DNA from: Talpa occidentalis | Taxonomy: Eukaryota > Chordata > Mammalia > Eulipotyphla > Talpidae | DNA: 64,000 nucleotides | Assembly: GCF_014898055.3 (NCBI RefSeq) | Contig: NW_023604295.1 | Location: 71,388,301-71,452,300, forward strand | Direction: 5' to 3' | Shown here: piece after piece, positions 48,540 to 60,111 of the stretch | Layout: every line of letters begins with the position of its first letter | How positions within the stretch are numbered: the first letter of the stretch is position 1 | The notes under the pieces: model-generated | The model's input: only the letters and a program-made list of their open reading frames with translations | What the model was told of the DNA's origin: nothing | The model's database searches: none | Program-made: the position numbers and the translations under genes

Positions 48540-49850
48540 ACTTTATTTTATTTTACTGAGGTAATTCAAAGGTATGTGATTCAAAGGTAAAGAATCACAC
48601 ATCTTCAGACAGAAACCCACTGGCCTATACCCATAGTCTTCCAACATGATCCATTGGGTTCCCTTCACACTTTACACTCTGCCCATCTGGTATCTTTAGT
48701 TCCACAGACAGATTTTTAGGTTTTCTTATTGGTTTGGTTTTGACTGACCCTTTGAGTTGTTTCTCTATATTCCACATATAAGTGAAGCCATCCTATATTT
48801 GTCTTTCTCCCTCTGACTTATTTTGATTAGCATCACGCCTTCCAGTTCCATCCAGGTTGTCACAAATGGCAAGAGCTCATCTTTTTATAATCAAAGAGTT
48901 ACTATTCCACTGTGTATGTACCACCCACTTATCTGCCCTTGAGTACTTGACATGTTTTCAGAATTTAGCTCTTGTAAATAATGTTGCAAAGACAGAGGAA
49001 TGCATATATTCCTTTGAATTAGTGTGTTTTATATTTTTCAAGTATACTTACCTTGTAATGGAATTGCTCTATTGTATGGTAGGTAGATCTATTTATAATA
49101 TTTGAGAAACCTCTGTATTGTGTTCCATAAGGGCTAGACCAGTTTTCATTCCCAGCAACAGTTTACAAGTATTCTTTTTCTCTACATCCTTGTAACACTT
49201 ATTGTTTGTGTATTTTTTGTCATAGGCCATTCTCATAGATGTGAGATAGTATCTCATTGTGGTTTAGATTTACACTTACCTGATAAATGATAATAAATAT
49301 GTGTTCATGTGCCTGTTGACCATCTGTATGTCTTCTTTGGAAAAATATCTATTTCACTCCTCTGCTCATCTTTTGATGGAGTTGTTTGTTGTTTTTCAGT
49401 TGAGTTGTATGAGTTCTTTGCAGATCTTGAATATAAGTCCTTTGTTTTATATATATATATATATATATAATTAGTTTTTTATAAACTAACACATAATTAG
49501 TTTTTTTCACTGTGCAGAAACTTTTTTAGTGTGATGTATTCATATTTATTTATGTTATCTTTTATTTCTCTTGCTATTGGAGGCAAATTCACAAAGACAT
49601 CACTATTGTGGAGTGGAGTGTTTTGCCTATGTTTTATTCTAAAGTGTTTTTATGATTTCTTGCATTCAAGTATTGAATTCATTTTTGAGTTAATTTTTGT
49701 ATAAGGTGTGAGATAGTATGTTCAGTCATTAGCTCAGTGTGCAAATTAGTACTTGATAGCCACAGTACTTACTCTGATATCATTGTGTGCGCTTATTTGT
49801 TAAGTAAAGTACATCTAGAAATATGTTAAATGCTTAATTTTTGATAGGCT
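48540..49850 (-). mobile_element. Old LINE-1 fragment (minus strand)
   Basis: Minus-strand L1 sequence from near the 3' end (48716-48850: complement of the 'ggaatataga..gtcaaaacc' and 'ggatggaactgg..atgctaa' blocks) through ORF2 C-terminal segments up to about 49730. Examples are the complements of 'cattctcatagatgtgagatagtatctcattg' and 'gttttgcctatgttttattctaaagtg'. It is diverged with many stops. A short (AT)n run (49448-49470) lies inside. The younger L1 at 49868 was inserted at its upstream side. Confidence 0.8.
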
Positions 49851-50501
49851 TCACGCCCCCATTTTTCTTTTCTTTTTTTCTTTTTTTCTTTTTTTCTTTT
49901 TGTATTCCCCATACAAATGCACCCCCCCTTATTTTGACCCCAATCCCGCCTTTCCCCACCCCCCCTTAGTGTACCTCTGGTTTATAGTTGTTTGTTGATT
50001 TTGATTTTTTTCTTTCTTACACTTATTCTTTTTCCTGGTCCCTTATTTAGGTTTTCTTGATTGCTGCTGTGAGTGAGACCATCAGGTATTTTTCTTTTTC
50101 TTTCTTATTTCACTGAGCATGATCCCTTCCAGCTCCATTCATGTTGCTGAAAATTGGATGAGTTTATCTTTATTGATTGCTGAGTAATATTCCATTGTGT
50201 ATATGTACCACATCTTCTTGATCCAGTCATCTATTTTTGGGCATTCGGGTTGTTTCCAAAGCTTAGCTATTGTAAATAGTGCTGCTATAACATAGGGGCG
50301 CAGGTGCTCTTTGGAATTAATGTTTCTGTGTCATTTGGGTAAATACCTAGGAGTGGAGTTGCTGGATCATATGGAAGCTCTATCTTTAGTAGGTTGAGGA
50401 ATCTCCACACAGCTTTCCATAGTGGTTAGATCAGTTTGCCCTTCCACCAGCAGTGCAGGAGAGTTCCTTTTTCTCCATATCCTCACCAACATTTGTTGTT
50501 A

Positions 50502-51149
50502 CTAGTTTTTTTTAATATGTGCCATTCTCACTGGTGTGAGATGGTACCTCATTGTAGTTTTGATTTGCATTTCCCTGATTACAAGTGATATTGAACATTT
50601 TTTCATATGCCTGTTGGACATTTGCATTTCCTCTTCAGAGAAGTTTCTTTTTAGTTCTTCTGCCCATTTTTTGACTGGATCATTTTCTTTATTTTTATTG
50701 AGTCTCATCAGCTCTTTGTAGATTTTTGTGATCAGTCCTTTATCATTAGTATTGTGTGCAAACATTTTCTCCCAGTCAGTGGGGTTTCTCTCTGTTTTGG
50801 TTATTGTCTCTTTTGCTATGCAGAAGCTCTTTAATTTGATGTAGTCCCAGCTGTTTATCATTGCCTTCACTATCGCTGCTTTGGGTGATGTGTCTGTAAA
50901 GATTTCTTTGAGGTTCATGTCATGTAGTGTTTCGCCTATATTGCTGTCCATATATTTTATGGTTTCAGGTCTTATGTCTAGTTCTTTTTTTTTCTTTTTT
51001 GTGGGACCCTCACCAGTGGCTGGGGGTTGAACTGGCGCTGCAGAAGCTGAAGCTGTGGGCAGCCTCGCAACCCAGCGCTCAACCACTGCGCCACCAGGGG
51101 AGGCCCTTATGTCTAGTTCTTTAATCCATTTTGAGTTGGGTTTTTGCAT
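50502..51149 (-). pseudogene. LINE-1 ORF2 C-terminal fragment interrupted by a SINE
   Basis: A 215-codon frame joins L1 ORF2p sequence ([13 protein letters not shown], then [18 protein letters not shown] and [20 protein letters not shown]) to a translated SINE head (about residues 18-48) and back into L1. The SINE insertion happens to keep the frame but adds repeat-encoded residues, including a lysine run from its tail. The protein lacks the RT and endonuclease domains. Confidence 0.9.
50971..51122 (-). mobile_element. Head-only SINE nested in LINE-1, perfect 17-bp TSD
   Basis: The 118-bp insert (50988-51105) has a poly-T/CT tail complement, then GTGGGACCCTC and the complete tRNA head ('gggttgaactggcgctgcag' box B complement; 'aaccactgcgccaccaggggaggcc' box A and start). 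The SINE body is missing. CTTATGTCTAGTTCTTT is duplicated exactly at 50971-50987 and 51106-51122, so it inserted as a short, tailed molecule after the L1. Confidence 0.95.
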
Positions 51150-51971
51150 GGTGTGAGCTAGTAGTCAAGTTTCATTCTTTTGCATGTAGCGACCCAGTTT
51201 TCCCAGCACCATTTACTGAACAAACTTTATTTGCTCCAGTGAATATTCTTTGCTCCTTTCTGAGAGATTAGTTGACCATAATTTTGTGGGTTTATTTCTG
51301 GGTTTTCTATTTGGTTCCACTGGTCCATGTATCCATTCTGTTTCCAATACCATGCAGTTTTGATTATGGCTTTGTAGTATAGTTTGAAATCTGGGAGAGT
51401 GATGCCTCCTATCCCTTCTTTTTTTTTTTTTCAGGAGGGTTTTGGCTATTCGGGTTTTTGGTGACTCCATATGAATTTCATCAATATTTTTTTCTATTTC
51501 TTTGAAGAATGACATTGAAATTTTAATTGGAATAGCACTGAATCTGTAGGATTGCTTTTGGTAGGATGGCCATTTTGATAATGTTAATTCTTCTGATGCA
51601 TGAGCAGGGGATGTCTTTCCATTTCTTTGTGTCTACTTCTATTTCTTTTAACAGGGTTTTATCGTTTTATTTGTATAGGTCCTTTACTTCTTATGTTAGG
51701 TTTATTCCCAAGTATTTGATTTTTTTTTGTTTAATAATAAAAGGAATATTTTCTTGATTTTTTCTTCTTCAGATTTATTGTTTGTGTATAAGAAGGCTAC
51801 TGATTTTTGCGCATTGATTTTGTATCTTGCCACTTTACTGAACTGATTGATTAGTTTAATTAGTGTTTCTGTGGAGTTCTTGGAGTTCTCTATGTATATT
51901 ATCATATTGTCCACAAATAGTGATAGTTTGACTTCTTCCTGGCCTGTTTGGATTCCTTGTATGTCTTTCTC

Positions 51972-52232
51972 TTATCTTATTGCTCTGGCTAGGACTTCCA
52001 GTATTATGTTGAAAATCAGTGGTGAGAGTGGACATCCTTGTATTGTTCCAGATCTTAATGGGAATGCTTTCAGCTTTTCATCATTGAGAATGATATTGGC
52101 TGTTGGCTTGTCGTAGATGGCCTTTATGATGTTGAGGTATGTTCCTTGTATCCCAAGAATTTCAAGGGGCTTTATCATAAATGGGTATTGTACTTTGTCT
52201 AATGCTTTCTCAGCATCTATGGATATTGTCAT
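51972..52232 (-). pseudogene. LINE-1 ORF2 reverse-transcriptase fragment
   Basis: An 86-codon frame carries part of the L1 reverse-transcriptase domain: [13 protein letters not shown] (RT motif A, where intact L1 proteins have a DAEKAFD-like stretch) and, downstream, [14 protein letters not shown] (the RT motif B region). The catalytic YxDD box is not in this frame. It belongs to the truncated L1 on this strand and is inactive. Confidence 0.9.
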
Positions 52233-52614
52233 ATGGTTTTTATATTTTTTTGTTGATGTGTTGGATTAGATTGATTTATTTTCAGATGTTGAACCGCGCT
52301 TGTGTCCCTGGTATAAATCCTACTCACTCCCCCATTTTTCTAAACAGTGGTCCAATCAAGTGCAAGGTTAGAAAATAATAATATTAAAATTTTTCTTCAT
52401 AATTTTGCAATTTACAGCTCTATCAATCTGCAACTTAAACCTCTGCTCTTAGTCACTTTTACTTTTAATTTCTTCTTTCATTGGAAAGTAATAATAAAGC
52501 ACAGAAACTGAATATAGGTGAAGAAAGAAGCATTTCCTAAGTTCAAGATATTAAGCTACACCTCTTCTTATCACTAATATAATAACTATCTGCATTTTAA
52601 CATATATTTTAAAA

Positions 52615-52800
52615 TTATGATTGCATGTTTCAGGCACTATGCTGATTTCTGGAAATAAGATGTTTGAAATACGGCCTTTGCCTTTGTCAAGCTTATAATT
52701 AATACTGAAAAAAAAAGTCAATAAGCAAAATGGTAAGATAACAAAATAATTAAACTCTGCTCCAGTAATACAGGATTATAGCCATGTAGAACTATTTCTG
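52615..52800 (+). mobile_element. Possible L2/MIR-class fragment
   Basis: 'catgtttcaggcactatgctgatttctggaaataagatg..gcctttgcctttgtcaagcttataattaat..caataagcaaaatgg' parallels the ancient-repeat theme 'gtgccaggcactgtgctag..ctgccctcaaggagcttac'. Strongly diverged. Confidence 0.45.
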
Positions 52801-52965
52801 AATAAGAGTTTCCAAAAGTTGCATAGAAAAGATATTTGTCATTGCCCCTCAAAGGAAGAATAGAGGATCATTAGGTAGTGAAGAAAAAGTAGTGGTCTTA
52901 AGCTAATTTTTGAAGTTTTTTAAATGTATAATTAATTGTGAATTGTCAAATATGCTTAGAGATTA

Positions 52966-52989
52966 AATGTTCACTTTTAAGTGAACATT
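52966..52989. repeat. 24-bp near-perfect palindrome
   Basis: AATGTTCACTT and AAGTGAACATT are complementary 11-bp arms separated by two bases. Confidence 0.85.
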
Positions 52990-53472
52990 AAATGCAATGA
53001 TTTTCACAAGCAAGTGTTTTTTATAAATAGAAAAAGAGGCATTAGATGACAAATTATTCTATGTATCAACTTTTTAAGACCTTAGTCTCATAAAAAGTTC
53101 TGGATTATTGGATTTTTGAAAAATAGACTCTATAATGGTATCATCACAACTAATTACAATCTCTTGGCACCACTGTGTTTTCTTTTTATGATAACTTCTC
53201 TCTTCCAAATCTCTAAATTCTCTGCCTAAAAGATAGCTCTATGATTATTATTGCAATTAAAAATATATGCTCTTATGTCAAGGTTGCCAATCGGTTTACT
53301 GGGATATTTTTATTACATTCAAAATTTAGAGGAAAACTCATTGAGGTCAAGATATTTTATCAATGTTTTGGCATAAAATATTGATATTTAGTTTTGGTGA
53401 CACAATCACATGTTTTCAGTTATCTAACAACAGCAAAACCTTATATTAACTGATTTTCAAAATGCTTTGGTA

Positions 53473-54073
53473 CTTCTGTAACAGGGTGGTCCCCAGGAAA
53501 GGGGGAAGTTCCAGGTTCCCTGCCCCACCCAAAGGAGGGTGGAGCTGAGCAGGAAGAGGAGAAGCTGCAGAACAGACTGAGGAAGGAAGCAGGATGGAGC
53601 CAGGTGACCTGGAGGAGGCGCGTGGAGCCTAGAGACACGTGAAGAAACTGCGCTTGTCTTTTGGTCGTGGACTGGGTGACACAGATGTGGGTGAGACCCG
53701 TGGGGAGGTGACAATGGCAGCTTTTATCTTGATGTTCATTTTGCTCTTTTCCTTCCGGGCTTGTCCAGTTGTTTGTGACCCTTTTCTGTGGGTCCCCACT
53801 GGAAGATGCTTTAAACTTATAGCAGGCTTTGGGGCCTTGCTCTGGGCCAATCCCATATGGATGGACTTTTACCCACGAGGGGACGGGTAACTTTGGGTGC
53901 TTCATTTAGAAACTAGACTCTTTGCCTTACCTGTATTGTTTCCTAGTTTTATTAAAGTTCCTTCCCATTAAAGTCTCCTATGTTTTGTGTTGATGCGGCG
54001 GATGGCAGAACCCATTTAGAATAGGCAGGTTTGCGGGGCTTGGGCTGCCCCTCTCCCTGTCCTATAACACTTC
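53473..54073 (+). mobile_element. Solo LTR of an endogenous retrovirus, with 4-bp TSD
   Basis: A GC-rich 593-bp block (53477-54069) starts TGTAACAGG and ends CCTATAACA, the TG..CA termini with imperfect inverted repeats typical of LTRs. CTTC flanks both sides (53473-53476 and 54070-54073), a 4-bp duplication as made by gammaretrovirus-type integrases. ATTAAA poly(A)-like signals at about 53950 and 53970 lie roughly 100 bp before the 3' end and set the orientation. No internal viral genes remain. The 154- and 83-codon frames in it are artefacts. Confidence 0.75.
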
Positions 54074-54129
54074 CTACCATTTACTTAGGTGAACTAAAAA
54101 GATAGAAGGGAATACTAGTGAGAGAATTA

Positions 54130-54425
54130 AAAACAAGTTCTTCCAAATAAGACATCAGTGTAAAAAAAGAAAAATAACAGTATAAAACACAACAAAGCAA
54201 AAACAGACAATTATAAACTAGAGACATCCTGCAGGGGAGGAGGAGAGAGGGATCAGAGGGAGGGAGGGAGGAGCATAGGGCACTGAGGTGATGGTGCACG
54301 GGTGCATTTGGGAAGAAAACTCTATGCGGACTACACTTGAGGGGGTGGGGAGAAGCAAATATTGTTTAAAATGAACATGATGTAAAATAATAAAAATAAT
54401 TTAAAAATAAATAAAACAAGTTCTT
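54130..54425 (+). mobile_element. LINE-1 3' tail with 13-bp TSD
   Basis: A severely 5'-truncated L1 copy (54143-54412) consisting of 3' UTR sequence: 'aaaaacagacaattataaactagagaca', then a purine-rich G/A tract, 'gggaagaaaactctatgcgg', and an AAT-rich tail. AAAACAAGTTCTT is duplicated exactly at 54130-54142 and 54413-54425. Confidence 0.85.
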
Positions 54426-56617
54426 ATGATGGAAAAGATTAAATTTTATTTCTATGCTTAACATATTTCTAAAGCTTCCCCAAAATTCCCACAATCTATC
54501 TCCTTGGACAGATCAAGGAGGCGCTATAAGAAATCTAGAGCAGAAAGAAAATGTCAAGGAAACATCACAGATATAAAACAGACTTTTTTTTCCATGAGAA
54601 AATCTTTTCTAGGACATATTTTCTATAAATGTCCAGCACTTGCCTTGTGCAGGTGTTCTTGACAAATAATTCAGACAGAAATTCTCTAATGCTAACTATC
54701 TGATTTTTGTATTCCTTTTCTATACAAGTTGTTACTGGGTAGGGCATATAAAAATTGTTACCAGGTCAGAATCTCTCAACACCAGTTCAGAGTCTGGCCA
54801 CCCACTACCATAAATGCCAAAACGAAAGGATTTTTTGTGCAGCACAAGGGAAAAACAATGTATCCTAACCAACAGAGTGGAGAAAGAGGGAAAGGCCCAA
54901 TTACCAACTGTTGTCGGAAAGTGCAGTTTCAGCTACAGGAGCAAGCAGGGTGGGACACAGGCTTGAAGGGGGGATAGGGGTGAAGCCTCAACCCCCATTA
55001 CCCCCACCCCCCACCAGAGTGACTGCCTTCCACAGTAGCTGCAATCTAAAAGAGACTCCACATGCCTTCCTCCCTTTTAAAAACTCCTTAAGAAATGGTG
55101 ACTCTGTCCCATTCCCTTTCCAGCAGCCTTCGGAATACTAGGTGCAGAGTCAGAGTGTGTCACTGCACAAGCTAGTCCCTTCTAGGTACACTGTGCTTGA
55201 TGTCAGGAGAAGGAGTTAGGCCCCTGTCTGCACTGGGCCACTACACAAAATGAATTCTAAATTCAAGTTAAAATGTTAATCAAGTCTATAGCCTTAATTT
55301 TTTTTCTGTCATTGTCAAGATGAGAGTATAAATGTCAACAGAAATGATTTTTTATAAATATGCAATGCTTTGGATTGGAAATCACAAATTCTAAAGTTTT
55401 TAATGTCATGAGATGTCAGCACTCTTCTAAAATATGCCATTTGCCCTTATTTCTGTAATATAATTTCATGATACCCACTTTAAGTAGTAGAAACTGTTAG
55501 ATCTAAATAGAGTTTCTCAGAAAGGGATTTTTTTTCTAGCCATAATAACAACAAAGTTATTAGTAAAGAGAAAGGATTTATTCCCCAAGTTTCTTTGCAA
55601 AAGTCAATCATGCCTGCAGAGGAACTTGATTAATGGTGCATAATCTACAGATGTTATGGAAGCATTGTAAGTGAGAATGTTAATTATCTAACTTTTTAGC
55701 AGAAAGATAAGAGTTTAACCTTTAGAAAAAGAAAGACAGGACTAAATAACTCATGGGAATTAGTAATGGGATAGTGAGCTTTTTATATTCACAATGGCAA
55801 CTGAAATCCATCCCAAGTGACAACTGACAGAAACACATGAACATCAGTTTTTACCAAGGCTGACACATGAAGTGTTGGCAGCCTCTGAAGTTTCATCCTA
55901 AATAAGAGTCTATATCTCTAAAATGTTCAAGAATACCAGCATGCACACCAGAGGAAATTTACGACTATGGGTTACTTGAAGACAGATGAATCTCTAATAA
56001 TGATTCAAGAATTACCAAGCTACTAAGCTCTAACTTTTCAAGCTCCTATGTAATATGGCTGTTTATGATGAATCACAGCTTGTCCATAATCCATAATCTA
56101 ATGCATGCCATTTTTGTGTTTGTTCCTTGTTCAGAGAGTGGGAGGAAACACTGGTTTGTTTTAATAAAAAAAGTCTATTAAAATATTTATGAGTACAAAT
56201 GTTCATATTCCCCTTCTGACTGAAGTGAAAGTTAACATAAAACAAAGAATTGCGGTAGTCATTTAGCTTAATTATGTGAACAATGAAATATGAGAAAGAC
56301 ATTTTAGCAATATATAATATTTCTCATGCAACCTAGTTATATTAGGTGACAGTCTTTTTGAATTCAAATACAAGGCCAACATTAAACCTTCAGGCACAGA
56401 CCACCATTTCAAAAGGAGTCATCTCTAAAAATGATTCCTTGGTAATTTATTAATATTGAAGAAACTTTTTCTTTCACTTGTTTGAATTTTGGTGTTCTTC
56501 AAACATGCTATCCTCAACCTTTTATTCATTTGCTCTACATGTAACCAAGGTTATCTGATTCCTGCTAAGTTTTCAACCACCATAGAAATACTGATAACTT
56601 TGGAAAGCTTATCCAAT
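54426..56617. other. Unique sequence, no gene
   Basis: No gene or nameable repeat. 54890-55210 is somewhat GC-richer with C runs. Its short frames have no recognisable domain. Confidence 0.5.
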
Positions 56618-56930
56618 TGCCTACTCTATGTAAAGATTTATTTGTTTGTTTGTTTGTTTGTTTGTTTGTTTGTTTGTTTATACAAGCACTGGGTACAGTC
56701 AGAAGCACGGGAGGGTGAGAAAATTCACCAGAACCAGAACAGTGAACAGAACAGGCAGACTGACGAAGTACACTGCCGAGGGGAGCAGCAGGCGGCAGGA
56801 GAGGTCTGCGCGTCATGTGGGACCCTCTCCCAGCAGCTGGAGATCAAACTGGTGCTGCAGAGGCTGCAGGCAGCTTCGCAACCCAGCACTCAACCGCTGC
56901 GCCACCAGGAGGGTCTGCCTACTCTATATA
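56618..56930 (-). mobile_element. tRNA-derived SINE, type B, with (TTTG)n tail
   Basis: A minus-strand SINE at 56633-56915. The tail has become (CAAA)n, seen here as TTTG units at 56641-56679. Head at the right ends 'aaccgctgcgccaccaggaggg'. TGCCTACTCTATGTA (56618-56632) and TGCCTACTCTATATA (56916-56930) are a 15-bp TSD with one mismatch. Long frames through it are artefacts. Confidence 0.95.
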
Positions 56931-58529
56931 GCAAGTATGAATCTCAGTCTTCAAGATGAATTGTCTTTATTTTTCAATATTTAAACAAAATTTCTATTTT
57001 GAAAACCCATTTCACCTGATAATGAAAACATTTCAATCAATTGAAGGCACAATCTTCCTTTTCCTTTTATTTGCTTTTAAATCCTGGAGACATGGTAGGG
57101 TTTGAGGACAATTTGTTTACAGATTCATTCTGATATTTGCTGAGGTGTCCCTGTCCTGGTTTGTTCTTTGCTCATCAAACCACAAAAATCAGTGCTACTA
57201 CATCCTCTTCCCCAACTTCATTAAATCCAGTCCACTTACAACCATATACGAGGCATTCTAGAGTACATGGAAAATACTCTTTAAATCCCAAACCACGCAT
57301 GTCAGTGAAAAAATCTGACCCTCTCTGATCAGTTTACCTAGGTATACCAGGTAAGGTCGCTTGTCCTTCCTAGTGGTGATAGAATGCTCTAACTTGCCAA
57401 ATGTCCAGACTAGTGTTGAATAAGAGAGGTACCTTTCTGGAACCTATAGTTTTTGTTTTCTTTAGTCTAAGAAAGGAAAGAGGTTTGCAGGAAAAGACAT
57501 ATCTTTTTTTCAACAATGAATTTCTTTTTAGCAATTTTTTTCTCTATGGCAAGGACTATGCTTATGGAAATTAAACCTAATAACTTTTTATCTGTTTTAT
57601 ATAGATTATCTCTTCTGTGGTGGTATATATGGAATGTCCTAGCTTTCTAGGCTAGGGGAAGACCAGATGATTTCAAAGAAGAAAATAAACATCATTTTCC
57701 TCTTGAAATGTTATCTTACCTCATTATTTTCTTCGTACATGTCTTCCACATATATTATGCACTCAATAAATCTAGAATTCATCATCTTCCAACCAAATCT
57801 ATCTTCATCCTCTGTATGCATGCCTCAGTGGATGATGTGGCTGTTCATCTATTAACCCCTTGCAAAAGTACCTGTACTGCCCAAAGTCTACTGCCTACCT
57901 CAATGTCCCGGTAATAATAATATCTTAGTAATTCAAATGTTCTGCTAGCTCTTGGGTAAGTCCCTTGATTTCTCTTGCCTCTGAAAAGAGTATTTAACTC
58001 ATTATCATTTTTCCCTTTGACTATGTCATGGCAATAGCTCCAAACTTATCTAACTAGTCAAATTCATCATCAATTGCATTGAAAAATATTTTCTCTAAAA
58101 TCAGAGTATATTATAATCAAACAACTCTTTAAACACTGTCTAAAACTTCACTCTCCTCAATTTCCATCTAATTAATTTCTACCTATTCCATAAGAATATT
58201 CAAAACTCATTACTCTAAGAAGTTGTTTTTGTGATTTACTATTAACTCACTCAATTACATTGTGATATAATTTTAGTTATCGGTCTCTCTGTTAACACTA
58301 CAATGTGTCATGGCATTGATCTTATTAAAAATTAGTATCTTTTTGTTCTCTGTGCCTAACGTAGTGTTGAGAACATAGTATATTAAATCAGTTGAACTGA
58401 AGTGACATCCAAACTCTCTAATTAATAAGACTTGCTTGGTGGTTCTAATTTTGGACTCTTGTTCTAGCTCCAAATTCAGTTTTTCCTCATAACCTTGGTC
58501 TTAGGACTATGAACACATTCTGTATGACT
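56931..58529. other. AT-rich unique sequence, no gene
   Basis: A very short MIR-like piece ('ctagctcttgggtaagtcccttgatttctc', about 57945-57975) may be present. Nothing else is recognised. Confidence 0.45.
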
Positions 58530-58839
58530 CATTGTCTTATGCCTCTTACATGTCTTCTTACATCATTTTTCATTTTTGTGTAATGTATGCATTTTCATTT
58601 TGGTTATATTCCCTATACAATTCCCACACCCTTTTTCTGACCCTAATCCCTCTTCTCCTCCCTCCTCCCCCACTATAGTGTGTCTCTGGTCTATAGTTGC
58701 TTGTTTATTTTGATTTTTACTTTATTGCAATTAGCCTTTTTCCTGGTCTCTTATTTAGGTTTTCTAAATTCCTGCTATGAGTGAGACCATCCGGAATTTT
58801 TCTTATGACTTACAATTTTTCATTGTCTTATGCCTCTTA
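58530..58839 (-). mobile_element. LINE-1 3' tail (minus strand) with perfect 19-bp TSD
   Basis: The insert 58549-58820 is the complement of the L1 3' UTR: 'catttttcatttttgtgtaatgtatgcattttcattttgg' through 'tttattgcaattagcctttttcctggtc' to 'cctgctatgagtgagaccatccgg', where ORF2 would end. CATTGTCTTATGCCTCTTA is duplicated exactly at 58530-58548 and 58821-58839. Confidence 0.95.
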
Positions 58840-59734
58840 AAAGGAAAACATCACTTATTAATGTCATGGAAATCAAAAGTGTTCTTAGGAAAAATGATTA
58901 TCATATATACCTTAGCAGTGAATAACTTTTACATAGCCATAATAATGTGAACATGATATGTTAAACATCCAAAATTATAGTAAAAATACCAGGCTTAGAA
59001 AAATGCATGTGGAAGTAAAATACTTGGAAGTCAAAAAATAATATCTAAATGCTAGTGATTGGGAAGGAGCATATAACATTATTTGCATATAGTGAGACAT
59101 GCAAAGATTGTGGAAGAAGAGATAAAGGGGATGAAACAATCTGGAATGAATCTACAGAACCTACTGTATTGTAAACAGATATTCAAAAAAATTTTTTTTC
59201 ACCCACCTTCACATCCACTTTTACCAATCACTAGTGCTAGCCAAATTCTGGGTCTTTTAATAATTCTTTACATAAATCAAAACGATTATTGTTCCTCCCA
59301 CTGCATAGGATTCAGTTTTCATGGTTCTGCCATGTATGTTTATTACCATTTTTAGTGCTAGTTTCCAGCATTGTAAATGTTTACAGCTGAATTTGCTATT
59401 TCCTCCTCTTCAATTCTCTGGGAACCAGTGTTACATGAACTTTGTAATGGGAACTTATGGTGCGAGTTCCAGATAAAGAAGAGATAACTAATTATATTCA
59501 ACTGCTTTGATTTTCTTGTAATTTTCAAAAATTCTCCTGCCACTTATCCACAAAACATTTCCATTTGGGTAATTAAGTTGCCCAGTGCTTATAATAGAAA
59601 AATTCGGAAATTCATTTAAACTTGAAGTTATCCTCTGGTTCAATGCTGGCATTCTTCAAGGTGGATTACACAGTTTACTTATCCACTATGTTCCCCACCT
59701 CCTCTTTTTCCATCATCCAAAATTTAGCCTCCTT
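58840..59734. other. AT-rich unique sequence, no gene
   Basis: No gene or nameable repeat. Frames at 59083-59355 and 59358-59543 lack domains. Confidence 0.5.
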
Positions 59735-59886
59735 AAGAAAAGGAAAAATTTTGCACACAACACTAATGATATAGAACTGATCACTAAAATCTACAAAGAG
59801 CCGATGAGACTCAACAAAAACAAAGAAAATAATCTAGTCAAAAAATGGGCAGAAGAGCTAAAAAGGAACTTCTCCAAAGAGGAAAT

Positions 59887-60102
59887 GAAAATGGCCTCAC
59901 TCATAGCAGGAATCTAGAAAACTTAAATAAGGGACCACGAAAATGAATAACTATAAGAAAGTGAAAATCAAAATCAACAAAAAACTATGAAGCAGAGGGG
60001 TTGGGGGGGCATGGAGGGGAGGGATTGGGGTCAAAATAAGGGGGTTGCAATTGTATGGGGAATATAAAAATAAAATTTATTTAAAAAAAAAAGAAAATAG
60101 CC
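59887..60102 (+). mobile_element. Nested short LINE-1 3' tail inside the larger L1
   Basis: About 196 bp (59897-60092) of terminal L1 sequence, starting at the 'ctcactcatagcaggaatctag' block and ending in a poly-A run, lies exactly where the host L1 would continue. The host reads '..gaaaatggcc' before the insert and 'gaaaatagccaacagg..' after it, so GAAAATGGCC (59887-59896) and GAAAATAGCC (60093-60102) form a TSD with one mismatch. Confidence 0.8.
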
Positions 60103-60111
60103 AACAGGCAT

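Larger units (their letters stand above)
49852..52340 (-). mobile_element. LINE-1, 5'-truncated, minus strand, with 16-bp TSD and a nested SINE
   Basis: A young L1 spans 49868-52324 (about 2.3 kb of L1 plus a SINE). On the plus strand it begins with the poly-T/CTTTTTT tail complement, followed by the 3' UTR, the ORF2 C-terminal region and part of the reverse transcriptase, and is truncated at 52324. CACGCCCCCATTTTTC (49852-49867) and CACTCCCCCATTTTTC (52325-52340) form the TSD, one mismatch. ORF2 is broken into several frames and lacks the endonuclease domain and 5' half of RT. Confidence 0.93.
52341..53472. other. AT-rich unique sequence, no gene
   Basis: A possible L2-like piece lies at 52615-52800. 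A near-perfect 24-bp palindrome lies at 52966-52989. No gene recognised. Confidence 0.5.

Noticed and set aside
53441..53905. 154-codon minus-strand ORF, the longest in the 53-kb region
   Set aside because: It lies inside the plus-strand solo LTR, runs against its orientation, overlaps other equally open frames and shows no domain. It is open because the LTR is GC-rich.
43066..56930. Direct repeats of about 35-100 bp spread through the window that could suggest a CRISPR-like or satellite array
   Set aside because: They are dispersed SINE copies in both orientations with individual target-site duplications. There is no regular spacer structure and the DNA is mammalian.
56489..56959. 156-codon plus-strand ORF
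   Set aside because: Most of it is the antisense reading of a SINE, including a repetitive FVCLFVCL stretch from the (TTTG)n tail. It is not a gene.
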